Notes: generated from the letters alone by a model not told the origin. Positions 1-6,657 are shown, numbered from the stretch's first letter. The stretch: DNA of 10,832 nt from Burkholderiales bacterium (GCA_011390055.1 JAABTC010000035.1:1-10832); one strand, 5' to 3'. Numbers and translations are program-made.

Positions 1-447
1 ATGATCCGCGCAGGCACGTTTCGCGAAGACCTCTACTACCGATTGAACCTGATCGAACTGCGCCTGCCGCCGCTGTCCGAACGCCCGGGCGACATCCTGC
101 CGCTGGCCGAACATTTTCTCAGCGATGGCAAGACGCTCGGCGAAGCATCGCGCCAGGCGCTGTTGCGACATGGCTGGCCGGGCAATGTTCGCGAACTGAA
201 GAACACCCTGCAGCGCGCCTGCCTGCTGTCGCCCGGCACCGTCATCGCGCCCGCCGACCTGGGTCTGGCCGCAGCCACGTCGACTGCGCCTGCAATGGCC
301 GCCCCCGAAGTCGAACCCGATCGTGATGCGATCGAAGCTGCGCTTGGCCGTGCCGCCGGCGTCGTCTCGCAAGCCGCAAGCGAGCTTGGCCTCAGCCGCC
401 AGGCGCTGTACCGGCGCATGGACCGACTCGGCATCTCGCGGCCCTGA
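1..447 (+). CDS. Sigma-54-dependent response regulator (NtrC/NtrX type), C-terminal part only
   Basis: This is the C-terminal 148 residues of a bacterial enhancer-binding protein that activates RNA polymerase carrying sigma-54. The frame is open at the left edge, so the receiver domain and most of the AAA+ domain, including the Walker motifs and the GAFTGA loop, are outside the window. The ATG at base 1 is probably an internal Met. Visible are the end of the AAA+ domain with FREDLYYRLN (7-16), the LPPLSERPGDI segment (22-32) and WPGNVREL (59-66). An Ala/Pro-rich linker follows (about 90-107), then a Fis-type helix-turn-helix at the C-terminus (about 118-145, with SRQALYRRMDRLGI). The stop is 2 nt before the histidine kinase start, so the two form a cognate pair. 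The family is clear. The particular member (NtrX, AlgB or other) cannot be decided without the N-terminus. Confidence 0.93.
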   Translation: MIRAGTFREDLYYRLNLIELRLPPLSERPGDILPLAEHFLSDGKTLGEASRQALLRHGWPGNVRELKNTLQRACLLSPGTVIAPADLGLAAATSTAPAMAAPEVEPDRDAIEAALGRAAGVVSQAASELGLSRQALYRRMDRLGISRP

Positions 448-449
448 CC

Positions 450-1769
450 ATGGCTGGCTCCGGTCGCAGTTTCTCGCTCGCCGCAAGGTTCTCGGCACTG
501 GTCGGGTTGCTGGTGGCCGTATCGGTGGCGGTGACTTTGTTGTTGACCCACGGGTTCGAGGACAGCCCGATCCTGGTCGGCTGCCTGTCCTTGCTCATCT
601 CGTTGCCGCTGGCGCTGTGGCTGGTACGAAGCGAGTTCAAGCCGATGCTGTCGCTGTTCCGTGCGCTCACCGGCACGGTCAGCAGCTATCGCGACGGCGA
701 TTTTTCCTTCGGCCTGCGCTGGCCCAAGAACGATGAACTCAGCGACCTGGTGGCCGCGCACAACGAATTGGGCGACGTGCTGCGCGAACAGCGCCTGGGC
801 CTGGTGCAGCGCGAGCTGCTGCTCGACACCATGGTGCAGAACACGCCGGTGGCGATGCTGCTGGTCGCCGAGTCCGGGCCGATCGTGTACGCCAATCTCG
901 CCGCGCGGCAGTTGCTCAACCAGGGCCGCAAGCTGGAAGGCCACAACCTCGCGTCGATCCTGAGCCAGGCTGCGGCGCCGCTGCGCGATGCCCTCGACCG
1001 CGGCGGTGACGGCTTGTTTTCGGTGGGCAGCGAAGACGAGGAAGAGATCTACCACCTCGCCCGGCGCAGCTTCCGCCTCAACGGGCGTGCGCACGAGTTG
1101 TTCTTGCTGCGCCAGATCACCGTGGAACTGCGCCGGCAGGAAGTGCAGACCTGGAAGAAAGTGATCCGCGTGATCAGCCACGAATTGAACAACTCGCTGG
1201 CGCCGGTCGCATCGCTGGCGCACTCGGGCGGCGAGTTGGTCAGGCGCGGCCAGTTCGAAAAACTGCCGGGCATCTTCGCCACCATCGAAGAACGCGCCCG
1301 CCACCTGGAGGGCTTCATCCGCGGCTACGCGCATTTCGCCAAACTGCCCATGCCACGCAGCGAAGCGATCGACTGGCCCGGATTCGTGGCGCGGCTGCAC
1401 AGCCAGATTCCATTCGCGGTGGACGGCGACTTGCCCGAGGCCCGCGCGCACTTCGATATCGCGCAGATGGAACAAGCCTTGTTGAACCTGCTCAAGAATG
1501 CCCATGAATCGGGCTCCAGCGCCGACGACGTCAGCCTGCGCGTGCGCCAGCACGCCGGCCTGCTGCGCATCGAAGTGATGGACCGGGGCAGCGGCATGAG
1601 CGACGCGGTGTTGTCGAATGCGCTCGTGCCCTTCTATTCGACCAAGCGCAGCGGCACCGGCCTGGGCCTGGCCCTGGCCCGCGAGATCGCCGAAGCGCAC
1701 GGCGGCCGGATCAGCCTGGGCAATCGCGAAGGCGGCGGCCTGTCGGTGGCGATGGTGCTGCCTTGCTGA
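450..1769 (+). CDS. Membrane sensor histidine kinase with HAMP-like and PAS-like domains (NtrY-like)
   Basis: A 439-residue sensor kinase, predicted to autophosphorylate on His and pass phosphate to the adjacent sigma-54 regulator. Two hydrophobic segments (about 11-33 and 41-59) are separated by only about 8 residues, so there is almost no periplasmic sensor domain. A HAMP-like linker (about 60-113) and a PAS-like domain (about 123-220) follow. The phosphoacceptor box is VISHELNNS with His244. The ATPase domain has an N box with Asn350 (LLKNAHE), a G1 box DRGSGM (378-383), an F box FYSTK (395-399) and a G2 box GTGLGLAL (402-409). All catalytic motifs are intact. The H-box type resembles NtrY/AtoS-like kinases, but the short sensor region is unlike classical NtrY, which has a large periplasmic part. 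The ATG follows the regulator stop by 2 nt with no clear Shine-Dalgarno, so translation is probably coupled. The signal sensed is unknown. Confidence 0.93.
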   Translation: MAGSGRSFSLAARFSALVGLLVAVSVAVTLLLTHGFEDSPILVGCLSLLISLPLALWLVRSEFKPMLSLFRALTGTVSSYRDGDFSFGLRWPKNDELSDLVAAHNELGDVLREQRLGLVQRELLLDTMVQNTPVAMLLVAESGPIVYANLAARQLLNQGRKLEGHNLASILSQAAAPLRDALDRGGDGLFSVGSEDEEEIYHLARRSFRLNGRAHELFLLRQITVELRRQEVQTWKKVIRVISHELNNSLAPVASLAHSGGELVRRGQFEKLPGIFATIEERARHLEGFIRGYAHFAKLPMPRSEAIDWPGFVARLHSQIPFAVDGDLPEARAHFDIAQMEQALLNLLKNAHESGSSADDVSLRVRQHAGLLRIEVMDRGSGMSDAVLSNALVPFYSTKRSGTGLGLALAREIAEAHGGRISLGNREGGGLSVAMVLPC

Positions 1770-2359
1770 TCAGGGAACTGGACAAGAAGCGCTGGGGCGG
1801 CGGCGGCCTGCTGCTGTTGATCCTGCTCGCCATCCTGCTGGCCGCGCCCCTGCTTCGCCATGGCGCGGGTTCCCATCCGCTCAGCGCCAGCCTGCGCAGC
1901 GACTTGTGTCCGCTGCTGCCTGACCCGCCAGCGCCCTTGTCCCGGCCATCGGTCCGGGTCGCCGCGGTGAATTCAGGCGCGGCGAGCTGCCAGTTCCTCG
2001 ATGCCGGCGGGCAGCCCGCTCTCACCGTCAGCCTCACCAGCACGCGCCAGGCATCGCTGCAGTCGCCGGTGCGGACTGACCGCTTCTACGAGGTGTGGGT
2101 GAAGGAAGTTGCCGCCAGCACCGGCAATCCGGTCAGCGAGCTGGCCGGTGACTGGGCCATGGGCAGCGCCTACCGCGATGGCGACAGGCAACTGGTGCTG
2201 GTGGAGGATGGCGGCGTCCTGTTGTACCTCGATACGCGGGTGCTCGATGCCGCCACGCTTGCCGGCTACGCGCGCGAGGTCGCCGGCGCTTTACGCAAGG
2301 CCGCGACCGAACGCGGGCCCCTGAAGACCGAGGCCGCGGGCGCAGCCCCGCCTCGATAG
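1763..2359 (+). CDS. Unrecognised membrane-anchored protein coupled to the histidine kinase
   Basis: I do not recognise this 198-residue protein. The best start is a TTG at 1763 that overlaps the kinase stop by 7 nt (TTGCTGA). No ATG lies nearby and the Shine-Dalgarno is weak, so coupling with the kinase is likely. The N-terminus is basic (RELDKKRW, 4-11), then a Gly run leads into one hydrophobic segment (about 16-31). By the positive-inside rule, the remaining roughly 165 residues should lie in the periplasm. I see no convincing signal-peptidase site, so a membrane anchor is more likely than secretion. A Pro-rich stretch (50-62) precedes a compact domain with many Val/Leu strands and two cysteines (Cys49, Cys76) that could form a disulfide. 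The tail is Ala/Gly/Pro-rich. A role with the kinase, for example as sensing partner, is inference from gene order only. That the gene is real is supported by the membrane segment and by the sustained reading frame in operon position. Confidence 0.7.
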   Translation: MLIRELDKKRWGGGGLLLLILLAILLAAPLLRHGAGSHPLSASLRSDLCPLLPDPPAPLSRPSVRVAAVNSGAASCQFLDAGGQPALTVSLTSTRQASLQSPVRTDRFYEVWVKEVAASTGNPVSELAGDWAMGSAYRDGDRQLVLVEDGGVLLYLDTRVLDAATLAGYAREVAGALRKAATERGPLKTEAAGAAPPR

Positions 2360-2375
2360 GCAAGCGCTATTTTTT
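2356..2375 (+). terminator. Weak possible terminator at the convergent junction
   Basis: On the plus strand the end of the two-component operon carries a GC-rich fold (arms CGAGGC 2329-2334 and GCCTCG 2350-2355, with an inner GGGC/GCCC stem). It is followed by a short ATAG/CTAT pairing (2356-2359 with 2367-2370) and a six-T run (2370-2375). The strong stem is too far from the T run for a textbook intrinsic terminator and the near stem is only 4 bp. The T run also encodes the terminal lysines of glmU on the other strand, so it may have no regulatory role. Confidence 0.25.
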
Positions 2376-3731
2376 CTTCGGCCGCCGCCAGGCCGGAATG
2401 CTGTGCTGCCGGCCACGCGCGATGGTGAGCTCGCCTTCGGGCGCATCGTGGGTGATCACCGAGCCGGCGCCGATCGTCGCTTCGCTGCCAATCGTCACCG
2501 GCGCCACCAACGCGGAATTGGAACCGATGAAGGCGCCGTCGCCGATCGTGGTGGTGGACTTGTTCACACCATCGTAGTTGCAGGTGATGGTGCCGGCGCC
2601 GATGTTCACGCGCGAGCCGATTTGGGCATCGCCCAGGTAACTGAGGTGGTTCGCCTTCGAGCCCTTGCCGAAGCGGGCCTTCTTGGTCTCGACGAAATTG
2701 CCGATGTGCACGCCGTCGCTGAGTTCAGTGCCCGGGCGCAGGCGCGCGTAGGGACCGATCGTGCACTCGATGCCAGAGACCGCGCCATCGATATCGCAAT
2801 GCGCATGCACGGTGCTGCCGGCGCCGATCCGCGCATTCCTGATCCGGCAAAACGGGCCAATTCGCGTGCCCGCCCCGATTTCCACGTCGCCCTCGAGAAT
2901 GACGTCGACGTCGATCTCGACATCCTCACCCACGCTCACCGTGCCGCGGATGTCGACACGCGCCGGATCGGCAAAGCGCACTCCCTGCAGGGCCAGCGCA
3001 CGCGCCGCACGCAACTGGAACGCGCGCTCGAGCGTTGCCAGTTGCCAGGCATCATTGGCGCCTTCGGTTTCCACGGGATCGGCGACGCGAACCACGCTGG
3101 CGGCCTGTCCTTCAGCGGCGGCCATCGCGAAGATGTCGGTCAGGTAATACTCGCCTTGCGAATTGCCATTGCGCAGCCCGGCCAGCCAGCCACGCAAGCG
3201 CGACGCATCGGCGACAATGATGCCGGTGTTCACCAACCGGACCGCGGCTTGTTCGGCCGTCGCGTCCTTCTGTTCGACGATGGCAGCAACCCGGCCCTGC
3301 CCGTCCAACAGCAAGCGACCATAACCTTGCGGATCGGCGAGTTCCGCAGCGAGCACGCCGAGCACGCCCGTCGACTCCAGCAGGATTCGCAGGCTTTCGC
3401 TTCGAATCAAGGGCACGTCGCCATACAGGACCAGCACGCGCGAGTCGTCCGGAATGCCCCGCATGGCCTGCTGCACGGCGTGACCGGTACCCAGTTGGCT
3501 GGCCTGCTCGGCCCACTGAAGATCGCCCTGCGCGGCGAAGGCGGCTTGCACCTGGTCGCTGGCGTGGCCGTGCACGATGTGGATCGCGTCGGGGCCGAGC
3601 GCCCGCGCCGCATCCACCACATGACCAAGCATCGGTTTGCCGGCGATCGCCTGCAGCACCTTGGGCCGCTTCGATTTCATCCGCTTGCCCTCGCCCGCGG
3701 CGAGGATCACGACGTGCAGGGCTTGGCTCAT
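2367..3731 (-). CDS. glmU: Bifunctional GlmU: N-acetylglucosamine-1-phosphate uridyltransferase / glucosamine-1-phosphate acetyltransferase
   Basis: GlmU catalyses two cytoplasmic steps: acetylation of glucosamine-1-phosphate from acetyl-CoA, then transfer of UMP from UTP, giving UDP-GlcNAc for peptidoglycan and LPS. The protein has 454 residues (E. coli 456). The N-terminal nucleotidyltransferase domain shows LAAGEGKRMKSKRPK (10-24), QLGTGHA (79-85) and YGDVPL (103-108). The C-terminal half is a left-handed beta-helix of hexapeptide repeats (from about residue 250). It carries acetyltransferase-site residues: Arg330 (ARLRPG), Lys350, His362 (NHLSYLGDA) and NIGAGTITCNYDG (376-388). The end, AWRRPKKK, matches the family. 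The start at 3731 is chosen because GGAG lies 8 nt upstream and the N-terminus aligns with E. coli. The frame stays open further upstream through the repeat and into atpC, but that is chance. Gene order atpC-glmU is conserved in gammaproteobacteria. glmS, which often follows, is absent here. Confidence 0.98.
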   Translation of the reverse strand: MSQALHVVILAAGEGKRMKSKRPKVLQAIAGKPMLGHVVDAARALGPDAIHIVHGHASDQVQAAFAAQGDLQWAEQASQLGTGHAVQQAMRGIPDDSRVLVLYGDVPLIRSESLRILLESTGVLGVLAAELADPQGYGRLLLDGQGRVAAIVEQKDATAEQAAVRLVNTGIIVADASRLRGWLAGLRNGNSQGEYYLTDIFAMAAAEGQAASVVRVADPVETEGANDAWQLATLERAFQLRAARALALQGVRFADPARVDIRGTVSVGEDVEIDVDVILEGDVEIGAGTRIGPFCRIRNARIGAGSTVHAHCDIDGAVSGIECTIGPYARLRPGTELSDGVHIGNFVETKKARFGKGSKANHLSYLGDAQIGSRVNIGAGTITCNYDGVNKSTTTIGDGAFIGSNSALVAPVTIGSEATIGAGSVITHDAPEGELTIARGRQHSIPAWRRPKKK

Positions 3732-3751
3732 GCTGGATTCTCCATGGCCAT

Positions 3752-3780
3752 AGTATCGGCGGCGATGGCGGCGATAGCAA
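3752..3780 (-). promoter_or_regulatory. Candidate sigma-70 promoter for glmU
   Basis: On the minus strand TTGCTA (3780-3775) and GATACT (3757-3752) are separated by exactly 17 nt. Each matches the sigma-70 consensus at 4 of 6 positions. The spacer consists almost wholly of two tandem copies of ATCGCCGCC (3775-3767 and 3766-3758). Transcription would start about 15 nt before the glmU ATG, leaving just room for its GGAG ribosome site. The motif is weak and unproven. Its position directly after the atp terminator is the main support. Confidence 0.35.
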
Positions 3781-3803
3781 AACGCCGGCACGAGGCCGGC
3801 GTT
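3779..3803 (-). terminator. Probable intrinsic terminator of the atp operon
   Basis: A perfect 9-bp stem, AACGCCGGC (3781-3789) with GCCGGCGTT (3795-3803), encloses a 5-nt loop. Read on the minus strand, the stem ends in GTT and is followed by TT, giving a run of four T, then GC. It lies about 80 nt after the atpC stop and 47 nt before glmU. The short T run suggests termination may be incomplete, which would let some transcripts continue into glmU. On the plus strand the stem is followed by CTGG and would not terminate. Confidence 0.65.
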
Positions 3804-3812
3804 CTGGAACCC

Positions 3813-3873
3813 TGGGAGCGGCTTCAGCCGCGATGCGGTTCGCGAAGAAGCATCGCGGCTGAAGCCGCTCCCA
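3813..3873. repeat. REP-like long inverted repeat
   Basis: Two perfectly complementary 24-nt arms (3813-3836 and 3850-3873) flank a 13-nt loop. Each arm contains a smaller self-complementary unit, GCGGCTTCAGCCGC, so either arm can fold by itself or with the other. The loop contains the palindrome TTCGCGAA (3839-3846). The core GGAGCGGCTTCAGCCGCGA resembles dispersed intergenic repeats that I recall from xanthomonad and pseudomonad genomes. Only one element is present in this window, so the dispersed nature cannot be shown here. It sits 10 nt after the atpC stop and could protect the 3' end of atp mRNA or assist termination. Confidence 0.85.
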
Positions 3874-3883
3874 CACGTACCAC

Positions 3884-4309
3884 TTAGTGCTTGAGGTTCT
3901 TGCGCAGGCGTTCGAGCGCCTGCAGCTGCACCGTCGCCTCGAGCAGCTTGGCCTGGGCCTCGGCAACTTCCATCGCCTCGCCACGGTTGGCCAGTACGCG
4001 CTCGGCTTCTTCCTTGGCTTTCAATACCGCCAGCTCGTCGATGTTCTCGGCGCGGATGGCGGTGTCGGCCAGGATCGTAATGACCTGTGGCTGTACTTCC
4101 AGGATGCCGCCGGACACGACCATGTCGACCTTGTCGCCATTGGCCAGGGTCAGCACCAGCTTGCCCGGCTTGAGCCGCGTGATCAGCGGGGCGTGGCGCG
4201 GCGCGATGCCGAGCTCGCCCATCTCGCCGGTGGCAACGACCATCACCACGTCGCCGTGGAAGATTTCTTCCTCGGCGCTGACGATGTCGCAACGAATGGT
4301 GGTGGTCAT
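3884..4309 (-). CDS. atpC: F1 ATP synthase epsilon subunit
   Basis: Epsilon is part of the rotating central stalk of F1. It binds gamma and the c-ring, and its C-terminal helices can inhibit ATP hydrolysis. The 141-residue protein has the usual two parts: an N-terminal beta-sandwich (about 1-86, with VVATGEMGELGIAPRHAPL at 24-42) and a C-terminal helical hairpin (about 90-138) rich in Ala, Glu and Lys. Length matches the family (E. coli 139). It is the last gene of the operon, 10 nt after atpD. Its Shine-Dalgarno uses the atpD stop codon. Confidence 0.97.
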   Translation of the reverse strand: MTTTIRCDIVSAEEEIFHGDVVMVVATGEMGELGIAPRHAPLITRLKPGKLVLTLANGDKVDMVVSGGILEVQPQVITILADTAIRAENIDELAVLKAKEEAERVLANRGEAMEVAEAQAKLLEATVQLQALERLRKNLKH

Positions 4310-4316
4310 CAGTTAG

Positions 4317-4322
4317 TCCTCA
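4317..4322 (-). promoter_or_regulatory. atpC ribosome-binding site overlapping the atpD stop
   Basis: On the minus strand the sequence TGAGGA contains both the atpD stop (TGA, 4322-4320) and the GAGGA Shine-Dalgarno for atpC, 7 nt before its ATG. A ribosome finishing atpD sits on the atpC initiation site, so coupled translation is likely. Confidence 0.7.
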
Positions 4323-5741
4323 GGCCGCCAGCTTCTTGGCCTTCTCGAGCACGTCCTCGATGCCGCCGACCATGTAGAAGGCCTGCTCGGGGATATGGTC
4401 GCATTCGCCATCGCAGATCATCTTGAAGCCGCGGATGGTGTCCTTGAGCGTGACGTACTTGCCCGGCGAGCCGGTGAAGATTTCAGCCACGTGGAAGGGC
4501 TGCGAGAAGAAGCGCTCGATCTTGCGGGCGCGCGACACGGCCTGCTTGTCTTCTTCCGACAGTTCGTCCATGCCGAGGATCGCGATGATGTCCTTGAGTT
4601 CCTTGTACTTCTGCAAGGTCACCTGCACGCGGCGGGCGGTGTCGTAATGCTCGTGGCCGATCACGTTCGGGTCGAGCTGGCGCGAGGTCGAGTCGAGCGG
4701 ATCCACGGCCGGGTAGATACCCAGGGACGCGATGTTGCGGCTCAGCACCACGGTCGCATCCAGATGGGCGAAGGTGGTGGCCGGCGACGGATCGGTCAAG
4801 TCATCGGCGGGCACGTACACGGCCTGGATCGAGGTGATCGAGCCGGTCTTGGTCGAGGTGATGCGTTCCTGCAGCACGCCCATTTCTTCAGCCAGCGTCG
4901 GCTGGTAACCCACGGCCGACGGCATGCGGCCGAGCAGCGCCGACACTTCGGTACCGGCCAGGGTATAGCGGTAGATGTTGTCGACGAAGAACAGCACGTC
5001 GCGGCCCTTGCCGCTGGCGTCTTTTTCGTCACGGAAGTACTCGGCCATGGTCAGGCCGGTCAGCGCGACGCGCAGGCGGTTGCCCGGCGGCTCGTTCATC
5101 TGGCCGTACACCATCGCCACTTTCGATTCTTTCTTGTCTTCGACGTTGATGACGCCCGATTCCATCATCTCGTGATAGAAGTCGTTGCCTTCGCGGGTAC
5201 GCTCGCCGACGCCGGCGAACACCGATAGGCCGGAGTGGGCCTTGGCGATGTTGTTGATCAGCTCGAGCATGTTCACCGTCTTGCCAACGCCGGCGCCGCC
5301 GAACAGGCCGACCTTGCCGCCCTTGGCGAACGGGCACATCAGGTCGATCACCTTGATGCCGGTTTCCAGCAGTTCATTGGCCGAGCTCTGGTCTTCATAG
5401 GAAGGCGCCGGGCGATGGATTTCCCAGTGCTCCTTGGTTTCGATCGGGCCCGCTTCGTCGATCGGGCGACCGAGCACGTCCATGATGCGGCCGAGGGTTT
5501 CGACGCCGACCGGCACGGAGATGCCCTTGCCGGTGTTGTCGGCCATCAGGTTGCGCTTCAATCCGTCGGTGGTGCCCAGCGCGATGCAACGGACGACGCC
5601 GTCGCCGAGCTGCTGCTGCACCTCCAGCGTGATCTCGGTGCCGGTGACCTTCAACGCGTCATACACGCGCGGCACTGCGTCGCGTGCGAATTCCACGTCG
5701 ACGACCGCGCCGATGATCTGCACAATCTTGCCCTGGCTCAT
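4320..5741 (-). CDS. atpD: F1 ATP synthase beta subunit (catalytic)
   Basis: Beta carries the catalytic nucleotide sites of F1, three per complex. The 473-residue sequence is very close to known proteobacterial beta subunits. It has an N-terminal beta-barrel (about 1-78) and the P-loop GGAGVGKT (148-155). The GERTREGND segment (179-187) holds the catalytic glutamate, Glu180, and FFVDNIYRYTLAG is at 251-263. The long conserved stretch after that includes RMPSAVGYQPTLAEEMG (272-288). The DELSEED motif (392-398) contacts gamma for torque. No key residue is missing. The start is supported by AGGA about 8 nt upstream. It follows atpG by 40 nt; that gap is AT-rich (a run of six T, then AAAGGA in the minus-strand sense), probably unstructured mRNA that favours ribosome loading. 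Confidence 0.99.
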   Translation of the reverse strand: MSQGKIVQIIGAVVDVEFARDAVPRVYDALKVTGTEITLEVQQQLGDGVVRCIALGTTDGLKRNLMADNTGKGISVPVGVETLGRIMDVLGRPIDEAGPIETKEHWEIHRPAPSYEDQSSANELLETGIKVIDLMCPFAKGGKVGLFGGAGVGKTVNMLELINNIAKAHSGLSVFAGVGERTREGNDFYHEMMESGVINVEDKKESKVAMVYGQMNEPPGNRLRVALTGLTMAEYFRDEKDASGKGRDVLFFVDNIYRYTLAGTEVSALLGRMPSAVGYQPTLAEEMGVLQERITSTKTGSITSIQAVYVPADDLTDPSPATTFAHLDATVVLSRNIASLGIYPAVDPLDSTSRQLDPNVIGHEHYDTARRVQVTLQKYKELKDIIAILGMDELSEEDKQAVSRARKIERFFSQPFHVAEIFTGSPGKYVTLKDTIRGFKMICDGECDHIPEQAFYMVGGIEDVLEKAKKLAA

Positions 5742-5781
5742 GTTCTATCCTTTAAAAAATTCGTTGCGTAACTTCTATTCG

Positions 5782-6645
5782 TCAAACCGCCGCGGCGCCG
5801 CCGACGATCTCGGAGATTTCCTGGGTAATCGCGGCCTGCCGCGCCTTGTTGTAGATCAGCTGCAGCGTGTCGATCAGCTTGTTGGCATTGTCGGAAGCCG
5901 ACTTCATGGCCACCATGCGCGCCGCGTGCTCGGACGCGATGTTTTCCAGCAGCGCCTGGTAGATCAGCGACTCGACGTAACGGGTCATCACGTGGTCGAG
6001 CACGACTTCCGGGCTCGGCTCGTAGATGTAGTCCCAGTCAAAGCGGGTCTGCAGCGATTCCGACGGCGGCAGCGGCAGCAGCTGGTCCATGCGCGGCTTC
6101 TGCGTCATGGTGTTGATGAAATCGTTGTAGCAAAGGAAGACGCGGTCCAGGGTGCCGACGCTGTAGCTGTCGAGCATGACCTTGCTGACGCCGATCAGCT
6201 GGTCGAGCCGCGGCTTTTCGCCGAGGTGGGTAACCGAACCGATCATCGAAACGTTGAGGCGCCGGAAGAAGGTCGCGGCCTTCTGGCCGATGCAGACCAG
6301 GTCGATCTCGCAACCCTTTTCCTGCCATTCGCGCATGTCCGCCAGGATCTTGCGGAACATCTGCGAGTTCAGTCCGCCAGCCAGGCCGCGGTCGCTGGAA
6401 ACGATGATGTAGCCGACGCGCTTGATGGCCGCGTGTTCGGCCATGAACGGATGCGTGTATTCCGAGTTGGCCTTGGCGATGTGACCGATCAGCTGGGTCA
6501 TCAGGCGCGCATAGGGGCGCGAGCCCTTCATGCGTTCCTGGGCCTTGCGGATCTTCGAGGCCGAGACCATTTCAAGCGCGCGCGTCACCTTGCGGGTGTT
6601 CTGCACCGACTTGATCTTGGTTTTGATTTCCCTGCCGCCTGCCAT
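5782..6645 (-). CDS. atpG: F1 ATP synthase gamma subunit
   Basis: Gamma is the rotor shaft of F1: its N- and C-terminal helices form a coiled coil inside the alpha3-beta3 ring. The 287 residues match the E. coli length. The N-terminal helix has REIKTKIKSVQNTRKVTRAL (5-24), the central Rossmann-like part includes SSDRGLAGGLN (83-93), and the C-terminal signature is ITQEISEIVGGAAA (273-286). It lies between atpA and atpD with a 12-nt gap after atpA. Its start is fixed by a strong TAAGGAG ribosome site that includes the atpA stop. Confidence 0.99.
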   Translation of the reverse strand: MAGGREIKTKIKSVQNTRKVTRALEMVSASKIRKAQERMKGSRPYARLMTQLIGHIAKANSEYTHPFMAEHAAIKRVGYIIVSSDRGLAGGLNSQMFRKILADMREWQEKGCEIDLVCIGQKAATFFRRLNVSMIGSVTHLGEKPRLDQLIGVSKVMLDSYSVGTLDRVFLCYNDFINTMTQKPRMDQLLPLPPSESLQTRFDWDYIYEPSPEVVLDHVMTRYVESLIYQALLENIASEHAARMVAMKSASDNANKLIDTLQLIYNKARQAAITQEISEIVGGAAAV

Positions 6646-6653
6646 CTCGGTAT

Positions 6654-6657
6654 CTCC

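Noticed and set aside
494..510. Possible sigma-54 promoter (GGCAC ... TTGC) near the regulator-kinase junction
   Set aside because: The GG and GC elements are 13 nt apart instead of the required 10, and the site is inside the kinase coding sequence.
36..1700. Long open frame on the minus strand opposite the regulator and kinase genes
   Set aside because: It is the same shadow effect: composition is rich in Gln, His, Arg and Ala, there is no motif, and it overlaps genes with clear conserved motifs.
3732..4292. Upstream extension of glmU to 641 codons
   Set aside because: The extra part reads atpC in the wrong frame and then the inverted repeat, giving the familiar spurious peptide type GSGFSRDA. 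The start at 3731 has a ribosome site and matches the family N-terminus.
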